From: Datura wrightii
Taxonomy: Eukaryota; Streptophyta; Magnoliopsida; Solanales; Solanaceae
Assembly: GCA_035772735.1 (NCBI GenBank)
Contig: JASDFA010000003.1
Span: 129,411,001-129,475,000, forward strand
Reading direction: 5' to 3'
DNA length: 64,000 bases
Shown: piece after piece, positions 1-11,523 of the stretch
Numbering within the stretch: the first letter of the stretch is position 1
Layout of the letters: each line of letters opens with the position of its first letter
Program-made: the position numbers and the translations under genes
The notes under the pieces: model-generated
What the model was told of the DNA's origin: nothing
What the model saw: only the letters and a program-made list of their open reading frames with translations
Database searches by the model: none

Positions 1-406
1 GGAACATTCTTCTCGAATGTGGGTAAACATACTGAATAATTAGGGAAAGGGACTGCGATCCCAAATACTGAATATCTGAAGCTGTAAACTGACGGAGTGA
101 CTGACTCTAGATTGAAATACATGACTGAGCTGAATCCACGAATCACACATACATGCATTGACATAAAGGAAACTGAGAGACATGAACTGACATGAAGCTG
201 AATAGAGTACTAAGGAGGAAACTGATACCTCAAGCTGAAATAGAGATGGAATGGAAAAGATGCGGGTATTTAGCCACCATATCTGCTTCGGATGCCCTCA
301 TAGCTCCCTCGACAAGCTGATTTCTCCATAGAACCTTTACTGAAGCTACTTTTTTGATCCTCAACATCCGAATTTGACGATCAAGGATTTCAACCAGAAC
401 CTCTTC
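1..406 (-). other. 3' untranslated end of element A
   Basis: No reading frame. The first bases match the stretch just inside K's 3' LTR (7148 onward), including the pre-polypurine word that reads TTCGAG on the minus strand. The polypurine tract and the 3' LTR should therefore begin a few bases left of position 1. Confidence 0.7.
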
Positions 407-1788
407 CTAGCTAAGGTTATCATTCACACCAATGCTCTCCTTTGGTACAAGCAAAGCCAGGTTACCAATGCACTTCTTCAAGAGAAACACATGGAAGACT
501 GGAAGTACTGAAGCCAACTTTGAGGGCAACTCCAATTCATAGGCCACCTTGCCAATACGTTTCACAATCCAAAACGGGCCAACATATTGGGGACTAAGCT
601 TCCCTTTCTTTTCGAATCTTATCACTTCCTTCAAGGGAGTTACCTTCAAAAACAGTAATTATGAACTTCAAATTCAAGTTCTCTCCTCCTCACATCCACA
701 TAGGACTTTTAACGACTCTGAGTTGTTTTCAGCCTTTCCATTATAAGTTGAACTTTCCCATAGCCTCATGAACTAAATCTGGCAATATCAACATAGCTTT
801 ACCTACTTCAAACCAATCAATAGGTGACCTACACCTCAACCAATAAAGAGCCTCAAACGGAGCTATTTGATTACTGGAGTGGTAACTGTTGTTATAAGCA
901 AACTCGATAAGAGGTAAATGATCATCCAAACAACCTTTAAAGTTGATCACACATTCTCTCAACATCTCCTCATGAGTCTGAATGGTTCGCTGGGCCTGAT
1001 CATCCATCTGCGAGTGAAAAGTTGTGCTAAGCTTGACCTGAGTACCAAGTCCTTCTGAAACAACTTCCAAAACTACGAAGTGGACTGAGTACCTCTATCT
1101 GATATTGTGGACAAGGAAACACCATGAAACTAAATGAACTCCCGAATATAAAATTTAGCATAATCCTCCACTGAGTCGGTGTTTTGGACCTATTGAAAAT
1201 AGGCTGCTTTAGTCAACCTGCCCATAACTACCCGAGTAGAATCCTACTGTCAATGTGCACGAGGAAACCCAGTAATGTAATCCATATTGATATCTTCCCA
1301 CTTCCAGGTGGAGATACTGATGTCTTGTGGCATACCTCCAGGTCTTTGATGCTCCACTTTCACTTGTTGACAGTTTGGACATTTAGCCACAAATTATGCT
1401 ATGTCCTTCTTCATGTCATTCCACCAATAGACTTCCTGTAGGTCATAGTACATCTTGTGGAACCTGGATATATAGAATATCGGGAACCATGAGCCTCATG
1501 CAACATCTACTCCCTCAAGTCATTGACATCCAAAACGCACAAACGACCCGGATGTCGAAGTACACTATCTCACCCTTTGGAGAAGACCCTTACCTTTTAA
1601 TTCTGAACCGCTTCCTTCAACTCTACCAAAATAGGATCTTCATCTTGCCTAGACATGACCTCAGTGACCAAATAAGATTTTGAACCATTCTGAACAATGA
1701 CACCACCATCCGTTGAATCCACAAGGTGAACTCCTAATCGTGCAAGTTGGTGCACATATTTCAGCAACTCTCTCCTTCCATATTCCAC
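407..1788 (-). pseudogene. Integrase remnant of element A
   Basis: Integrase inserts the cDNA copy into the host chromosome. Reading on the minus strand, 1788-1597 is the N-terminal part, and a zinc-binding CPNC motif followed by QQVKVEHQRPGG is readable near 1340-1400. The core C-terminal half is at 1070-741 (GLGTQVKLSTTFHSQMDDQA, a later FEALY). The C-terminal domain is at 649-407 (KGKLSPQYVGPFWIVKRIGK), the form typical of chromovirus integrases just before a chromodomain. No chromodomain could be read. Several stops and frame changes separate the pieces, so no functional enzyme is possible. It abuts RNase H upstream, the normal chromovirus order. Confidence 0.85.
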
Positions 1789-1832
1789 ATGAGAAACACT
1801 CTACATGGATAGCCTGCTAAGAGCATCCTCCA

Positions 1833-2153
1833 CTAATTGGCCTTTCCTAGATGGTGAAGGAGACTCATTTTATAATCCTTGAGAAGCTCTAACCACCTCC
1901 TTTGTTGTAAATTTAGGTCCTTCTGGGTAAACACATATTGAAGACTCTTGTGGTCCGTGAACATATCTACATGCTCTTCATACAAATAGTGCCTCCAAAT
2001 CTTTATTGCAAACACCACTATTGCTAATACTAGGTCATGCATCTGGTAATTCTTCTCATGAGTCTTAAGCTGTCTAGAGGCATAACCAATGACTTTTCCA
2101 TGTTGCATCAACACACAGCCAAGTCCAACCCTAGAGGCATCACAATACACCAC
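1833..2153 (-). pseudogene. RNase H remnant of element A
   Basis: RNase H removes the RNA strand during reverse transcription. The 106-residue open stretch shows YCDAS near the start, GYASRQLK, and TDHKSLQYVF, the hallmarks of the RNase H-like domain that follows RT in Ty3/gypsy polyproteins. The stretch ends at LLHHLGKAN, where full-length relatives continue with a further metal-binding aspartate. The frame is open only here; the RT upstream and integrase downstream are in other frames or behind stops. Confidence 0.85.
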
Positions 2154-2159
2154 AAATCC

Positions 2160-3265
2160 ATTTGTACCCTAGGCTAGGTTCAATATTGGAGCTGAAGTGA
2201 GTCTAGTTTTTTAACTTTTGAAAACTCTTCTCACAGGCATCAGACTATTGAAATTTAACTTTCTTCTAGGTCAACTTAGTCAATAGTGCCGCAATGGATG
2301 AAAAGCCCTCAAAAAACCTTCTATAATAGCTAGCTAATCCCAAGAAACTCCTCATATCCTAAGGGTAAGTTGGTTTAGGCCAATTATTTACAACTTTTAT
2401 TATTTGGAAGTCCACCTGTACACCCTCACTCGACACCACATAGACCAAAAATGCTACTAATTTCTGCAAAACACACACTTGCTAAAATTAGTAAATAGCT
2501 GGCGATCCTTAATAGTCTATAGAACAATCCTCAATTGAACGGCATGCTCTTCCTCGCTCTGAGAGGATATGAGAATGTCATCAACGAACACAATCACTAA
2601 CATGTCCAAGTATGGCTTGAACACCCTGTTCATCAAATCCATAAAATCTATAGGAGCATTCGTTCGTCCAAAAGACATCACTACAAATTCATAGTGACCA
2701 TATTGAGTTCTGAAGGCTATCTTTGGGATTTCACTCTCCCTAACTCTGAGCTAGTGATAATCAGACCTGAGATCTACCTTTCAGAAGCTCTTAGTATCCT
2801 GAAGTTGGTCAAACAAATCATCAATTCTAGGAGAGGATACTTGTTCTTGATTGTAACCTTGTTCAAGTGTCGATAGTCAATGCACATATGAAGAAAACCA
2901 TCCTTCTTCTGAATAAAGAGAACTGGTGCACCCCATAGGGATTTGCTAGATCTGAAGAAACCCTTGTCTAAGAGATATTTCAACTGTTCTTTCAACTCCT
3001 TTAGCTCAACTGGAGCCATTATGTAAGGAGGAATAGATATAGGCTGCGTGTCGCGAAGAAGGTTAATACCAAAGTCGATCTCCCACTCGGGAGGGACTCC
3101 GGGTAGATCATCTGGGAACACTTTCGAATACTCGCACACAATAGGAATTGACTGGAGAGTGGGGGTCTCAGATATATCATCCTTCACCTGAACTAGATGG
3201 TAAACAAACCCCTTAAAAATCATCTTTCTAGCCTTAAGATAGTAAGTAAAGAGATCTACAAGCAC
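2160..3265 (-). pseudogene. Reverse transcriptase remnant of element A
   Basis: The open part (3265-2774) has the chromovirus RT entry region: LPGVPPEWEIDFGINLL, PISIPPYIMAPVELKELKEQ, WGAPVLFIQKKDG and CIDYRHLNKVTIKNKYPL. Further down, out of frame with this, the catalytic box reads FVDDILI around 2560-2590, so both active-site aspartates are still present. Frameshifts after about 2790 and stops between 2160 and 2770 break the domain. It sits between protease and RNase H as expected for Ty3/gypsy. Confidence 0.88.
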
Positions 3266-3295
3266 AGTTGAACTACCCGTCCACTCTAGGACTGG

Positions 3296-3605
3296 CTAAC
3301 CAAGAAATCGGAACTCTACCACACAGGTTCTACAATTAACTGAGGCATAACATGCATGTAACCAATACATGCCAGATATAACATCAAAATCTGTCATTTC
3401 TATCTCTACTAAATCTGCTGAGTTGACTTTTGAAAGGATTGTGACAGGGCAATTCCTGTATACTCGTTGAGCTATAACTGAGTCACCGACTGGAGTAGAG
3501 ATTGAGAAAGGTTCTGATAGGATTTCGGGACTGACTCCAAAACTACTAGCAACATAGGGTGTCAAAATATATAAGGTAGCCCCTAGATCTAATAATGCAT
3601 AAACA
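3296..3605 (-). pseudogene. Aspartic protease remnant of element A
   Basis: Retroelement protease matures the polyprotein. The active-site motif reads D-L-G-A-T at about 3575-3592, where families normally have D-S/T-G-A. Downstream, TPYVASSFG and MTDFDVISGMYWLHACYASVNC are the usual second half, with GMYWL where relatives have GMDWL. The altered active site and the broken junction to RT at about 3290 make it inactive. The matching protease of element B is split at the same region by element C. Confidence 0.8.
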
Positions 3606-3639
3606 TCAAGATGAAATACTCATAATATACTAGTTACCA

Positions 3640-4608
3640 CATCTTGAGAGACCTCTTGCTCCTGACGAGACAAGAGGGCATAAAATCAATTTTACCATTG
3701 ACCACCACCTGCACTAGTTGGAGCATCCTGCTAAGCTGAGCGTGCTGGTGGAGCTGCTGAACTGGTGGCTAGGTCTCGACCTCTACCATAGCTCTGTCCG
3801 GCTGTTGAACAATCTTTGAGCATATGAATAGGCTTCCCACACCCAAAATATGCACCTGAACCTACTAGGCACTCTCCGGAGTGCCTCCTGCCACACTTGC
3901 TGCACACTGAAATACTAGGCTCTCTTGACCTACTCCCCTAACCTCTAGAGCCTGATGCACGTCCCCTCTAATCATGCCTGGACCTAGATGTCACACTGGT
4001 TGATGACGGTGCTTGAACTGATGGTCTTTAACGAGACTGCTAATGATGCCTGCCATTGGACCTCTATTGGGAAGACTAAATACTGCTCATCTTAGCCCTC
4101 TTGGCCTCTCTCTCTCATTATCCTTCATCTGATCTGACTCAATCTGCTAGGCATATATGACCAATCGAGAGAAGTCCAAGGCAATGTTCTGCATTGCCAT
4201 CCTACAATCCTTGACCAGAGAGCCGAACACCCTGTATAAAAATCTGTTCATTTAGGCCTTCTGGTCTGCCACCTTCTCCAGGGCATACTTGGACAGCTGG
4301 ATAAATTCCAAGGCATACTCCTGAACCGTCATATTATTTTGCTTCAAATTGATGAACTCCGTCGCCTTTGACTCCCTCAACTCCCTAGGGAAGAATCTGT
4401 CCAGGAAAGCTATCAAGAACTCATCCCAGCTCATGGGAACTGCGCCCACTGCTCTACCGTCCCTCCACTGACGGTACCAAATATTAGCAATCCCTTTCAG
4501 GCTATGTCTGTAAACTCTTCTCCCGTAACCCCCATAATCTAGGTGATCTTCCATATCTCCTCCAGGAACTCGTGTGGGTCCTCTTCCACTCTTGAGCCAA
4601 GGAACTCA
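3640..4608 (-). pseudogene. Gag C-terminal part of element A
   Basis: Gag forms the virus-like particle. An open stretch at 4554-4252 matches the retrotransposon gag core (WDEFLIAFLDRFFPRELRESKATEF, then MTVQEYALEFIQLSKYALE). Between about 3905 and 3790 two zinc knuckles can be read: the first is CSKCGRRHSGEC, the second has lost its first cysteine (YFGCGKPIHMLKDC). The sequence stops abruptly at 4608, where the 3' LTR of K begins, and continues at 43571. Confidence 0.85.
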
Positions 4609-7134
4609 TGTCACGACCTGAGTTTTCACCCTAGTTGTAACACAGGACAAAGAACCCTGAGACGCTCCAAGTCGACTCATGGCATAATCATAACACAAGA
4701 TTTACAATATAACAACTAACAGAATCATAACTAGGGAAAAGCTAACTGAAAGAGTCTAATCAACATCATAAGAATATAGTCTATTATAAAACACTGAAAC
4801 ATTAAATGAATCTATCTACACATGACTGAAACCCTCTACTACACTGATGAGCTGTTGGGACAAGTCCCCAGCTAACTCCAAAAGTCTAAAACTTAAATAA
4901 AAATAAAATAGAAATAAAATTATAACTCTTGTCCTCGGTAGATGAGGACTCACCACTGACAGTTGAGGCGGGAATAGAGCGTGTCTAACCATGGGGCTAA
5001 GTCTAGAAACCTAGGTCGATATTACAAAAGGATATAGCACATAATGTATGTGGCCAGTACTTAAAATGTACCGAATATGCGAGAAACGTAAAGAAGCTAA
5101 AACGTGAGAGTATACTGGGAGTAAGTAAGCTGAATCATCACTGAACATATAACTGAACTGAAATTCAATAACCCTGTCTAAGATATATAAATATTGACAT
5201 GATGCTTTTATTTGAAAAATTTTAACGAAGCATAATCAAACTTATGCATAAGGGTTATGTACATATACTTCGAACTCAACTGTAATTGATGTCGTACACT
5301 TTACTGACTATCTGCTGGTAACTGAGACTGAATTCTACTGAGACTGATTTGAACTGAAGTTTGAGACTATACGTAGCTGAGCTGAAACTGAAATTGTAAA
5401 CTAAGGGAGACATTCTCTACTATTGAGAATCTCTAACTGAACTAAGGGATACATTATCTATTATTGAGAATCCCTAACTGAGGTGAGGGAAACATTCTCT
5501 ACTATTAAGAATCCCCGACTTAGCTAAGCGGAACATTCTCTACTATTGAGAATCCTTGACTAAGCTAAGGGAAACATTCTCTGCTATTGAGAAACGCTCA
5601 GTGAGCTAAGGGGAACATTCTCGGCTATTAAGAATCCCTGACTAAGCTAAGGGAAACATTCTCTGCTATTGAAAATTCCAGTTATACATTCACATGAAAG
5701 ACGCCGATCAGACATCATTCATCTAGTCTAGGCTAATTCAGTTAATAAGAGACCTGAGTGTTCAATTAATCACAACATACTAAATTCATTAGAGTCTAAT
5801 CAAGGCTACTTTCTGGCGGCGATCAACCATCCACTCTCGAGATTCATATTGATCAATAGATCTCCGCGTATCAAGAGGCCCAAAAGTGTGAAGGATCATT
5901 TTCATGCTTTTCTCCTCGAAATTCATAACATCATAGACCCTAAATCGTAGTATAAATCATGTATTCGAGATTTATGAAAATTCATAGGTTCAAGTAATAC
6001 TTTAACATATACTGAAACCATTGTAATAGCATGTATATGTTTTATATTCATTAACAAACCCGTAGGTTCTAGTCATGCTTTAACATTTATACGAAGATCA
6101 TATATTCTAGATTTAGGAAACTCATGGTTCAAACCATACTTTATACCTATACATCAAATTCATTATTAAATCATGTAGATATTTTCATAAGGACCATATC
6201 TCGTAAGGAATGCTAATTCATGGTGAAATTCTAGAAGATCATACTACTATTGCATCACATACATAAATAGTGAATTTGGGAGCATTTTCATATCCACACA
6301 TAGCTACATATCCTGAGAGTCTTGGAACCCATTGAGAATATGTGAGAATTCATGAATAAATTTAAACCCTAAGGCATGGTTTTCTAGAAAATCAAGGAAT
6401 TAAGGGTATAACATAAATTTGGGGCACAAGGATGAAAGGAAATCCTTTTTGAAGTCCCACATACCTGGCTTGACGAAATCCCCCACTAGAGCTTGGATCT
6501 TGAAGCCTTTGAAGAAAACCCTAGGTGATCCTTGAGCCTTGAAATAGAAGAGGAAGAAGAGCTTAAGAGTGTTTTTTGGATGGAATGAGGGATTAGATTA
6601 GGAGAAACCCTTAAAACTTCTCATCTGACACTCAAACCAACGTTGTTTAGTATTTAGAAGCATAGGATTTTACGAAAACACAACTGGAAAAACACAGGAA
6701 AATTAATACTGCCTGTTCTCATGAGTTACTGGACGAGTCGTAACATCACTAGAAGACTTATCATGTTTACTCATTGTCAACACTGGACAAATCTTCCCTT
6801 ACTGATCTTTCTTTACCCTACCAGCCACTTGACGAGTCATTAGGTGCACGACGACTCATCCCTTCTTCCATTGTAACCACTACCAGTGCCTCCCTCTTTT
6901 AACTAACGAGAGACACCACAATTCGTTAAGTCAAGTGATGAGTCGTTCCTTAACTCGTCGACACTGATGAGACTTCTTCCACAACCAACTACATTAGATC
7001 TAATGGGCCACTCAATGATATGTTAAGTGACTTCACGGGTCACTTGATGGGTCATTGTATGACCTGGTGTGAATTTTCCTATTTTCTCAATTTCAACTCT
7101 CGGGTCTGATCTTAGGGATTTTTGGGGTATTGCA
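4609..7134 (-). repeat. 3' LTR of element K (2.5 kb)
   Basis: Begins TGTCACGACC and ends GGTATTGCA on the plus strand. It matches about 41183-43565 along its length. It holds a 41-bp tandem array (5401-5680) and, at 6720-7060, repeated words related to ACGAGTCGT. The purine-rich tract on the minus strand lies directly next to its inner end (7135-7150). Confidence 0.85.
5401..5680 (-). repeat. 41-bp tandem array in K 3' LTR, 7 units
   Basis: Units start at 5401, 5442, 5483, 5524, 5565, 5606 and 5647, an exact 41-bp step with no length drift. Each contains a CTAAGGGAAACATTCTC-like half and a GAGAATCCCT-like half. The partner LTR has five units. Confidence 0.93.
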
Positions 7135-7647
7135 ATATCTCCCCCTCAGGAGCATTCATCCTCGAATATGGATAAACATACTGAAAATCTGGGGAAAGGA
7201 ACTGCCATCCCAAATATTGAACAACCGAAGCTGGAAACTTGCGGAACGACTAAGCTGGAAGGCTAGGGAAAGAGTTGTAATCCCGAGAACTAAATACTAA
7301 GGTTGAATGCCGATGGAGTATCTGACTCCAAGCTTAAATACATCTTTGAACTGAATTTCTGAATCATACATGCATGCTAAGACATGAAAGGGACTAAAAG
7401 ACATGAAACTAACATGTAAATAGATAGAGTACAGGGGAGGATTCTTTCCCTAAAACTAGAATTGAGTTGGTACCAATTGAGTCATCACTCTTGAATTGCT
7501 TGCTGATACTGAACTAGAATTCATGGTATCTGGTCTAACTGAAAGTAAGGGACTCATAGGCACGTATCATTGATGACATCTAAAACTAAGTACATACATG
7601 AGGTAACCTTATCTGTTGAGCTACTAAAGCAACTCCTAAAGACTGAG
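7135..7647 (-). other. Polypurine tract and 3' UTR of element K
   Basis: The complement of CTCCCCCTC at 7140-7148 is the plus-strand primer for reverse transcription, directly inside the LTR. The following CATCCTCGAATATG, read on the minus strand, is the TTCGAGGATGAATG pre-tract word shared with elements A and C. The remainder is non-coding and resembles positions 1-230. It ends where element B inserted. Confidence 0.78.
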
Positions 7648-9907
7648 TGTCATGACCTGAACATAGACCCAGATCGAGACACGAGACAAGGAGCCCCGAG
7701 AGACTCCAAGTAGACCCACGACATGAACATACATCTAACTCAATCAAGTAAAGAGCAAGACTTAACATAAATAACATGGCAAAAATTCGAACGTAACATG
7801 ACAATCTGAATATACAACCCAAGTCTAAAGCTAAATACAATCTATTATCTGAAAAGCCTCTACATATGATGAGTTGATGGGATAAGACCCCAACTAACTC
7901 TCTAAATCTGAATCTGAAAATACGTAAACATAACTGAATAGAAGAGGGGCCCTCGATAGATGAGGACTCACCAATAGAGATTGAATGCTAAATCCGGAAG
8001 TTGGCTAGTGATGAGGCTGAGTATGATGATAGGAGCCTGTATCATGTAATGATACATCATAGAGTATGTGGTCAGTACGTGAAATTTACCGAGTATGGAA
8101 GTTAAGTAACGCTGCTTAATTAAGTAAAATATTTTAAACATGCATGATATAAAACAAAATCAAGATAAGAGTCTGAGAGTAGGGCTTACATGGTATGTTT
8201 TGAAATCATGATATGAACATAACAGAAGCATCATAACTGAATCGAATGACTCAAAGCTGAAATCTGATAATCATAAGTAAAATCGTACATTGGGTCAAAC
8301 CTGCTTTAGATCATATATATATATATATATCATGAACGATAAACATGCATAACTGAAATCATGAGGAACAATGGGAGACTCGTCATATAACTGACATTAC
8401 CACGATAGAGCTTACGTGGTCCCGACTATCACCACGATAGAGCTTATGTGGTCCTGACTATCACACTCAAGTGGGTAGAGTCGTCTAAAGCCTTGTCAGG
8501 ACTAAGGACGCTACCATGATATCGATATGAAGCTCAAGGCCAATTTGGGGTAGGGGATAGATCACAAGGGAGGTCCCAAGTAATTTGATCATACCTACGT
8601 TGGCGCGTAGTTTTGAGGCATAGGGTTGACTGACCCTTAGCATACTCGGTGCTAGACACTACTCTAAAAGACATGCATATGCTCTCCATCATTTTTCAAG
8701 GAAGCTGAATAATCATGAATATATATAAATCTGAATTGTACATGAGGAGCCTTGGCTCAAACCATACCACAAGTTGAACATAATTGGGAGTCTTGACTCC
8801 AAAACCATGTGGTAAGATAATCAACTTGAAGTCATAATCATACTTGAACATACGGGCTCGCCCAATACTTAAACATGCTTGAAAATACTTAATTACTTGA
8901 AAACATGATCATAGACATGGGTAACTTGAGCACATACTTTTCATCAATAATATCTCATCATACTGGAACATTCATCATAAATCTCAATTTTCATGAACTT
9001 TTCATGGATGGGCATTTTAAATCATAAAGCTTGAAAAAATGATTATAATTGAAAACAATATAAAACTTGCCCATGAATCATAATTCAATAGTAGAAACAT
9101 ACTTGGATCATACCCATGTAGAAAATTAGGAAATTCATGCATTGGGTTAAAACCCCATAGGATCAACACATAGATTTTCATGAATTAGAGAGGGATTGGG
9201 CATGGGTGTGAACAATTTCACTCATTCATAGCTTTATATACCTGAGATGGACTGATTTCACCACTCCCTTGATTGCCCAATGAAGAATTGAAGAAAAATC
9301 TTGAATGGATTAAGCTTGATCACCTCTCTAGCTCTCTAAGTTTGCATGCATGAGTAAGAATGACCTAGAATGAATTTATCCCTCTTAATATTCACTATTC
9401 ATATCTTAAAACAATGTAGCTTAGTCCTTAGGATCATAGGAATTATGGAAATCCCTTACTAATTTCGCAGGAAACAATTGACTGCCAGTCCCCATGAGGG
9501 ACTGGACGAGTCGTTAACAGGGGAACGAATCATCATTAGTTTTCGTGAAGTCCACTGCCATTTTTCTTCAAGGGGTGCCCACGAGGGACTTAACAACTCG
9601 TTACTAGTGACCATAACTCGTGGTCACCACTCGTCACCTCCATTGTCCAAAACGTCAAGATCCCACTCAAGTACTAACCACGACTCATGGTTGCCAATCA
9701 TCGTGTGCATTGCCATGCAACCTTTACCTTTCAATTACCCTTGACTACAGGTGACCTGACGACATGTGGGGCTGAACATGACTCGTGGTCACACCTGTAG
9801 TTACCCCAACTCTAAATTTTCCAGGTAAGTCAACACCCCTCACCACGAGTCACTTAACGACTTGTGGGCAACCTGATGGGTCATGTGACAACTCGTTCTG
9901 TGACATG
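7648..9907 (-). repeat. 3' LTR of element B, inner end deleted
   Basis: Aligns with 37585-39890 but breaks off at about 9907, lacking roughly the last 80 bases and the polypurine tract. It runs directly into integrase coding sequence. Contains an (AT)n run at 8312-8331, a 32-bp duplication at 8399-8462 that is single-copy in the partner LTR, and many ACGAGTCGT-related words at 9490-9905. Confidence 0.82.
8399..8462 (-). repeat. 32-bp tandem duplication in B 3' LTR
   Basis: Two units beginning ACCACGATAGAGCTTA start at 8399 and 8431 with two single-base differences. The 5' LTR has one unit (about 38312-38343), so the copy number changed after insertion. Confidence 0.85.
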
Positions 9908-10540
9908 GGATACAGCTTTAGAAACACCCAATCATCAACTTCGAACTCAAGTTCTCTCCTTCTAACATCGGCATAGGATTTTTGGCGACTTTGAGTTGTT
10001 TTCAACTTGTCCCATATGAGCTAAACTTTCTCCATGGCCTCATGGACTGAATTAGGTCCTATCATCACAGCTTCACCGACATCAAACCAACCAATAGGTG
10101 ATCTATACCTCCGTCCATAGAGAGCCTCAAACGGAGCCATTTGAATGCTGAAATGATAGTTATAATTATATGCAAACTCAATAAGAGACAAATGATCATC
10201 CAAACTACCCTTGAAGTCAATCACACATGCTCTCAACATCTCCTCGAGAGTCTGAATTGTCAGCTCCGCCTGACCATCCATTTGCGGGTGAAATGTTGTA
10301 CTGAGCTTAACTTGAGTACCAAGGCCCTTTTGGAACGACCTCCAAAACTGAGGTAAACTGAGTACCTCTGTCTGATATGATGGACAAAGGCACTCCATGC
10401 AATCGAACTAGATTTCGAATGTATAGTTTAGCATAATCCTCTACTGAATCAGTGGTTTTGACCGGTAGAAAATGAGTGGCTTTGGTCTACCTATCTACAA
10501 CAACCTAAATGGCGTCATATTGCCGATGAGTGCGAGGCCC
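9908..10540 (-). pseudogene. Integrase core remnant of element B
   Basis: The frame 10398-10021 reads GLGTQVKLSTTFHPQMDGQA, IEFAYNYNYHFSIQMAPFEALYGRR and PIGWFDVGEA, closely matching A's integrase core and better preserved. At the lower-coordinate end the C-terminal domain is replaced by LTR sequence. At the higher end the sequence passes at about 10530 directly into the C-terminal RT segment, so RNase H and the integrase zinc domain are deleted. Confidence 0.83.
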
Positions 10541-11340
10541 CTCAACAAACCTCTGATAATAGCCAGCTAAGCCCAAGAAACTCCTTATGTCTAAAGGATT
10601 CACCAATCCAGGCTAATTCTTCCATCTTTTGAGAATCAATCATTATACCCTCACCTGAAACCACATGACTCAAGAACGCCACTGAGTTTAACCAAAACTT
10701 GCACTTGCTAAATTTCACATATAGTTGGCGGTCCTTGAGAGACTGTAGTACCACCCTCAAATGAGAGGCATGCTTCTCCTCGCTCCGAGAGTATATGAGG
10801 ATGTGATCAATAAACATGATCACAAACATATCCAACTATGGCTTGAACACCCTATTCATCAAGTCCATAAAAGCTGCAGGAGCATTTTTTAGTCCAAAAA
10901 GACATAACTTCAAACTTGTAATTACCAAACCACATCCTAAAGGTTGTCTTCGGGATGTCACTCTCCCAAACCCTGAGTTGATAGTATCTGGATCTGAGGT
11001 CTATCTTCGAAAAATACTTAGCACCATGAAGCTGGTCAAACAAATCATCAATACTAGGTAGAAGATACCTATTCTTGATGGTGACCTTGTTCAATTGCTG
11101 ATAATCAATACACACACGAAGAGAACCATCTTTCTTTCGGACAAAGAGAATTGGTGCACCGCATGGGGGTTTGCTTGATCTAATGAAACCCTTATCTAAA
11201 AGGTCCTTCAACTGCTCCTTCAACTCCTTTAACTCTGTTGGGGCCATTTTGTAAGAAGGAATAGATATAGCTTGTGTATTAGGAAGAAGGTTAATACCCA
11301 AATCAATCTCCCGCTCGGGAGGGATTCTCCGTAAATCATC
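10541..11340 (-). pseudogene. Reverse transcriptase remnant of element B
   Basis: Open at 11301-10852 with PISIPSYK-like entry (AISIPSYKMAPTELKELKEQ), CGAPILFVRKKDG, CIDYQQLNKVTIKNRYLLPSIDDLFDQLHGAKYFSKIDL, then in another frame at 10835-10542 MFVIMFIDHILIYS. The catalytic box is FIDH: the second active-site aspartate codon has become CAC (His). A frameshift at about 10850 separates the two halves. RT from this copy would be inactive even without the frameshift. Confidence 0.87.
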
Positions 11341-11523
11341 TGGGAAGACTTCTTGATGCTCACATACTACTAGGACTGACTAGATAGTCGGGGTCTCGGA
11401 CGTGGAATCCTTAAACCAAACTAGATGATATACACAACCCTTGGAGATCATTTTTTTTCCTTAAGATAGGAAATGAAACGACCTATAGGCACAACTGAAC
11501 TACCCTTCCATTCTATGACTGGC
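11341..11523 (-). other. Protease-RT linker of element B, up to the C insertion
   Basis: Matches 3110-3300 of element A. It ends with CTGGC (11519-11523), the left copy of the duplication made by element C. The protease resumes at 35799. Confidence 0.75.

Noticed and set aside
2160..3265. Endogenous pararetrovirus
   Set aside because: The RT with FVDD box is followed by RNase H and integrase and flanked by LTRs, the Ty3/gypsy order; no movement or coat protein motif was seen.
5401..5680. CRISPR-like array
   Set aside because: Direct tandem units without unique spacers, in a plant LTR.
8312..8331. (AT)n run as a TATA promoter of element B
   Set aside because: A microsatellite with different length in the two LTRs; too far from any downstream signal to call.
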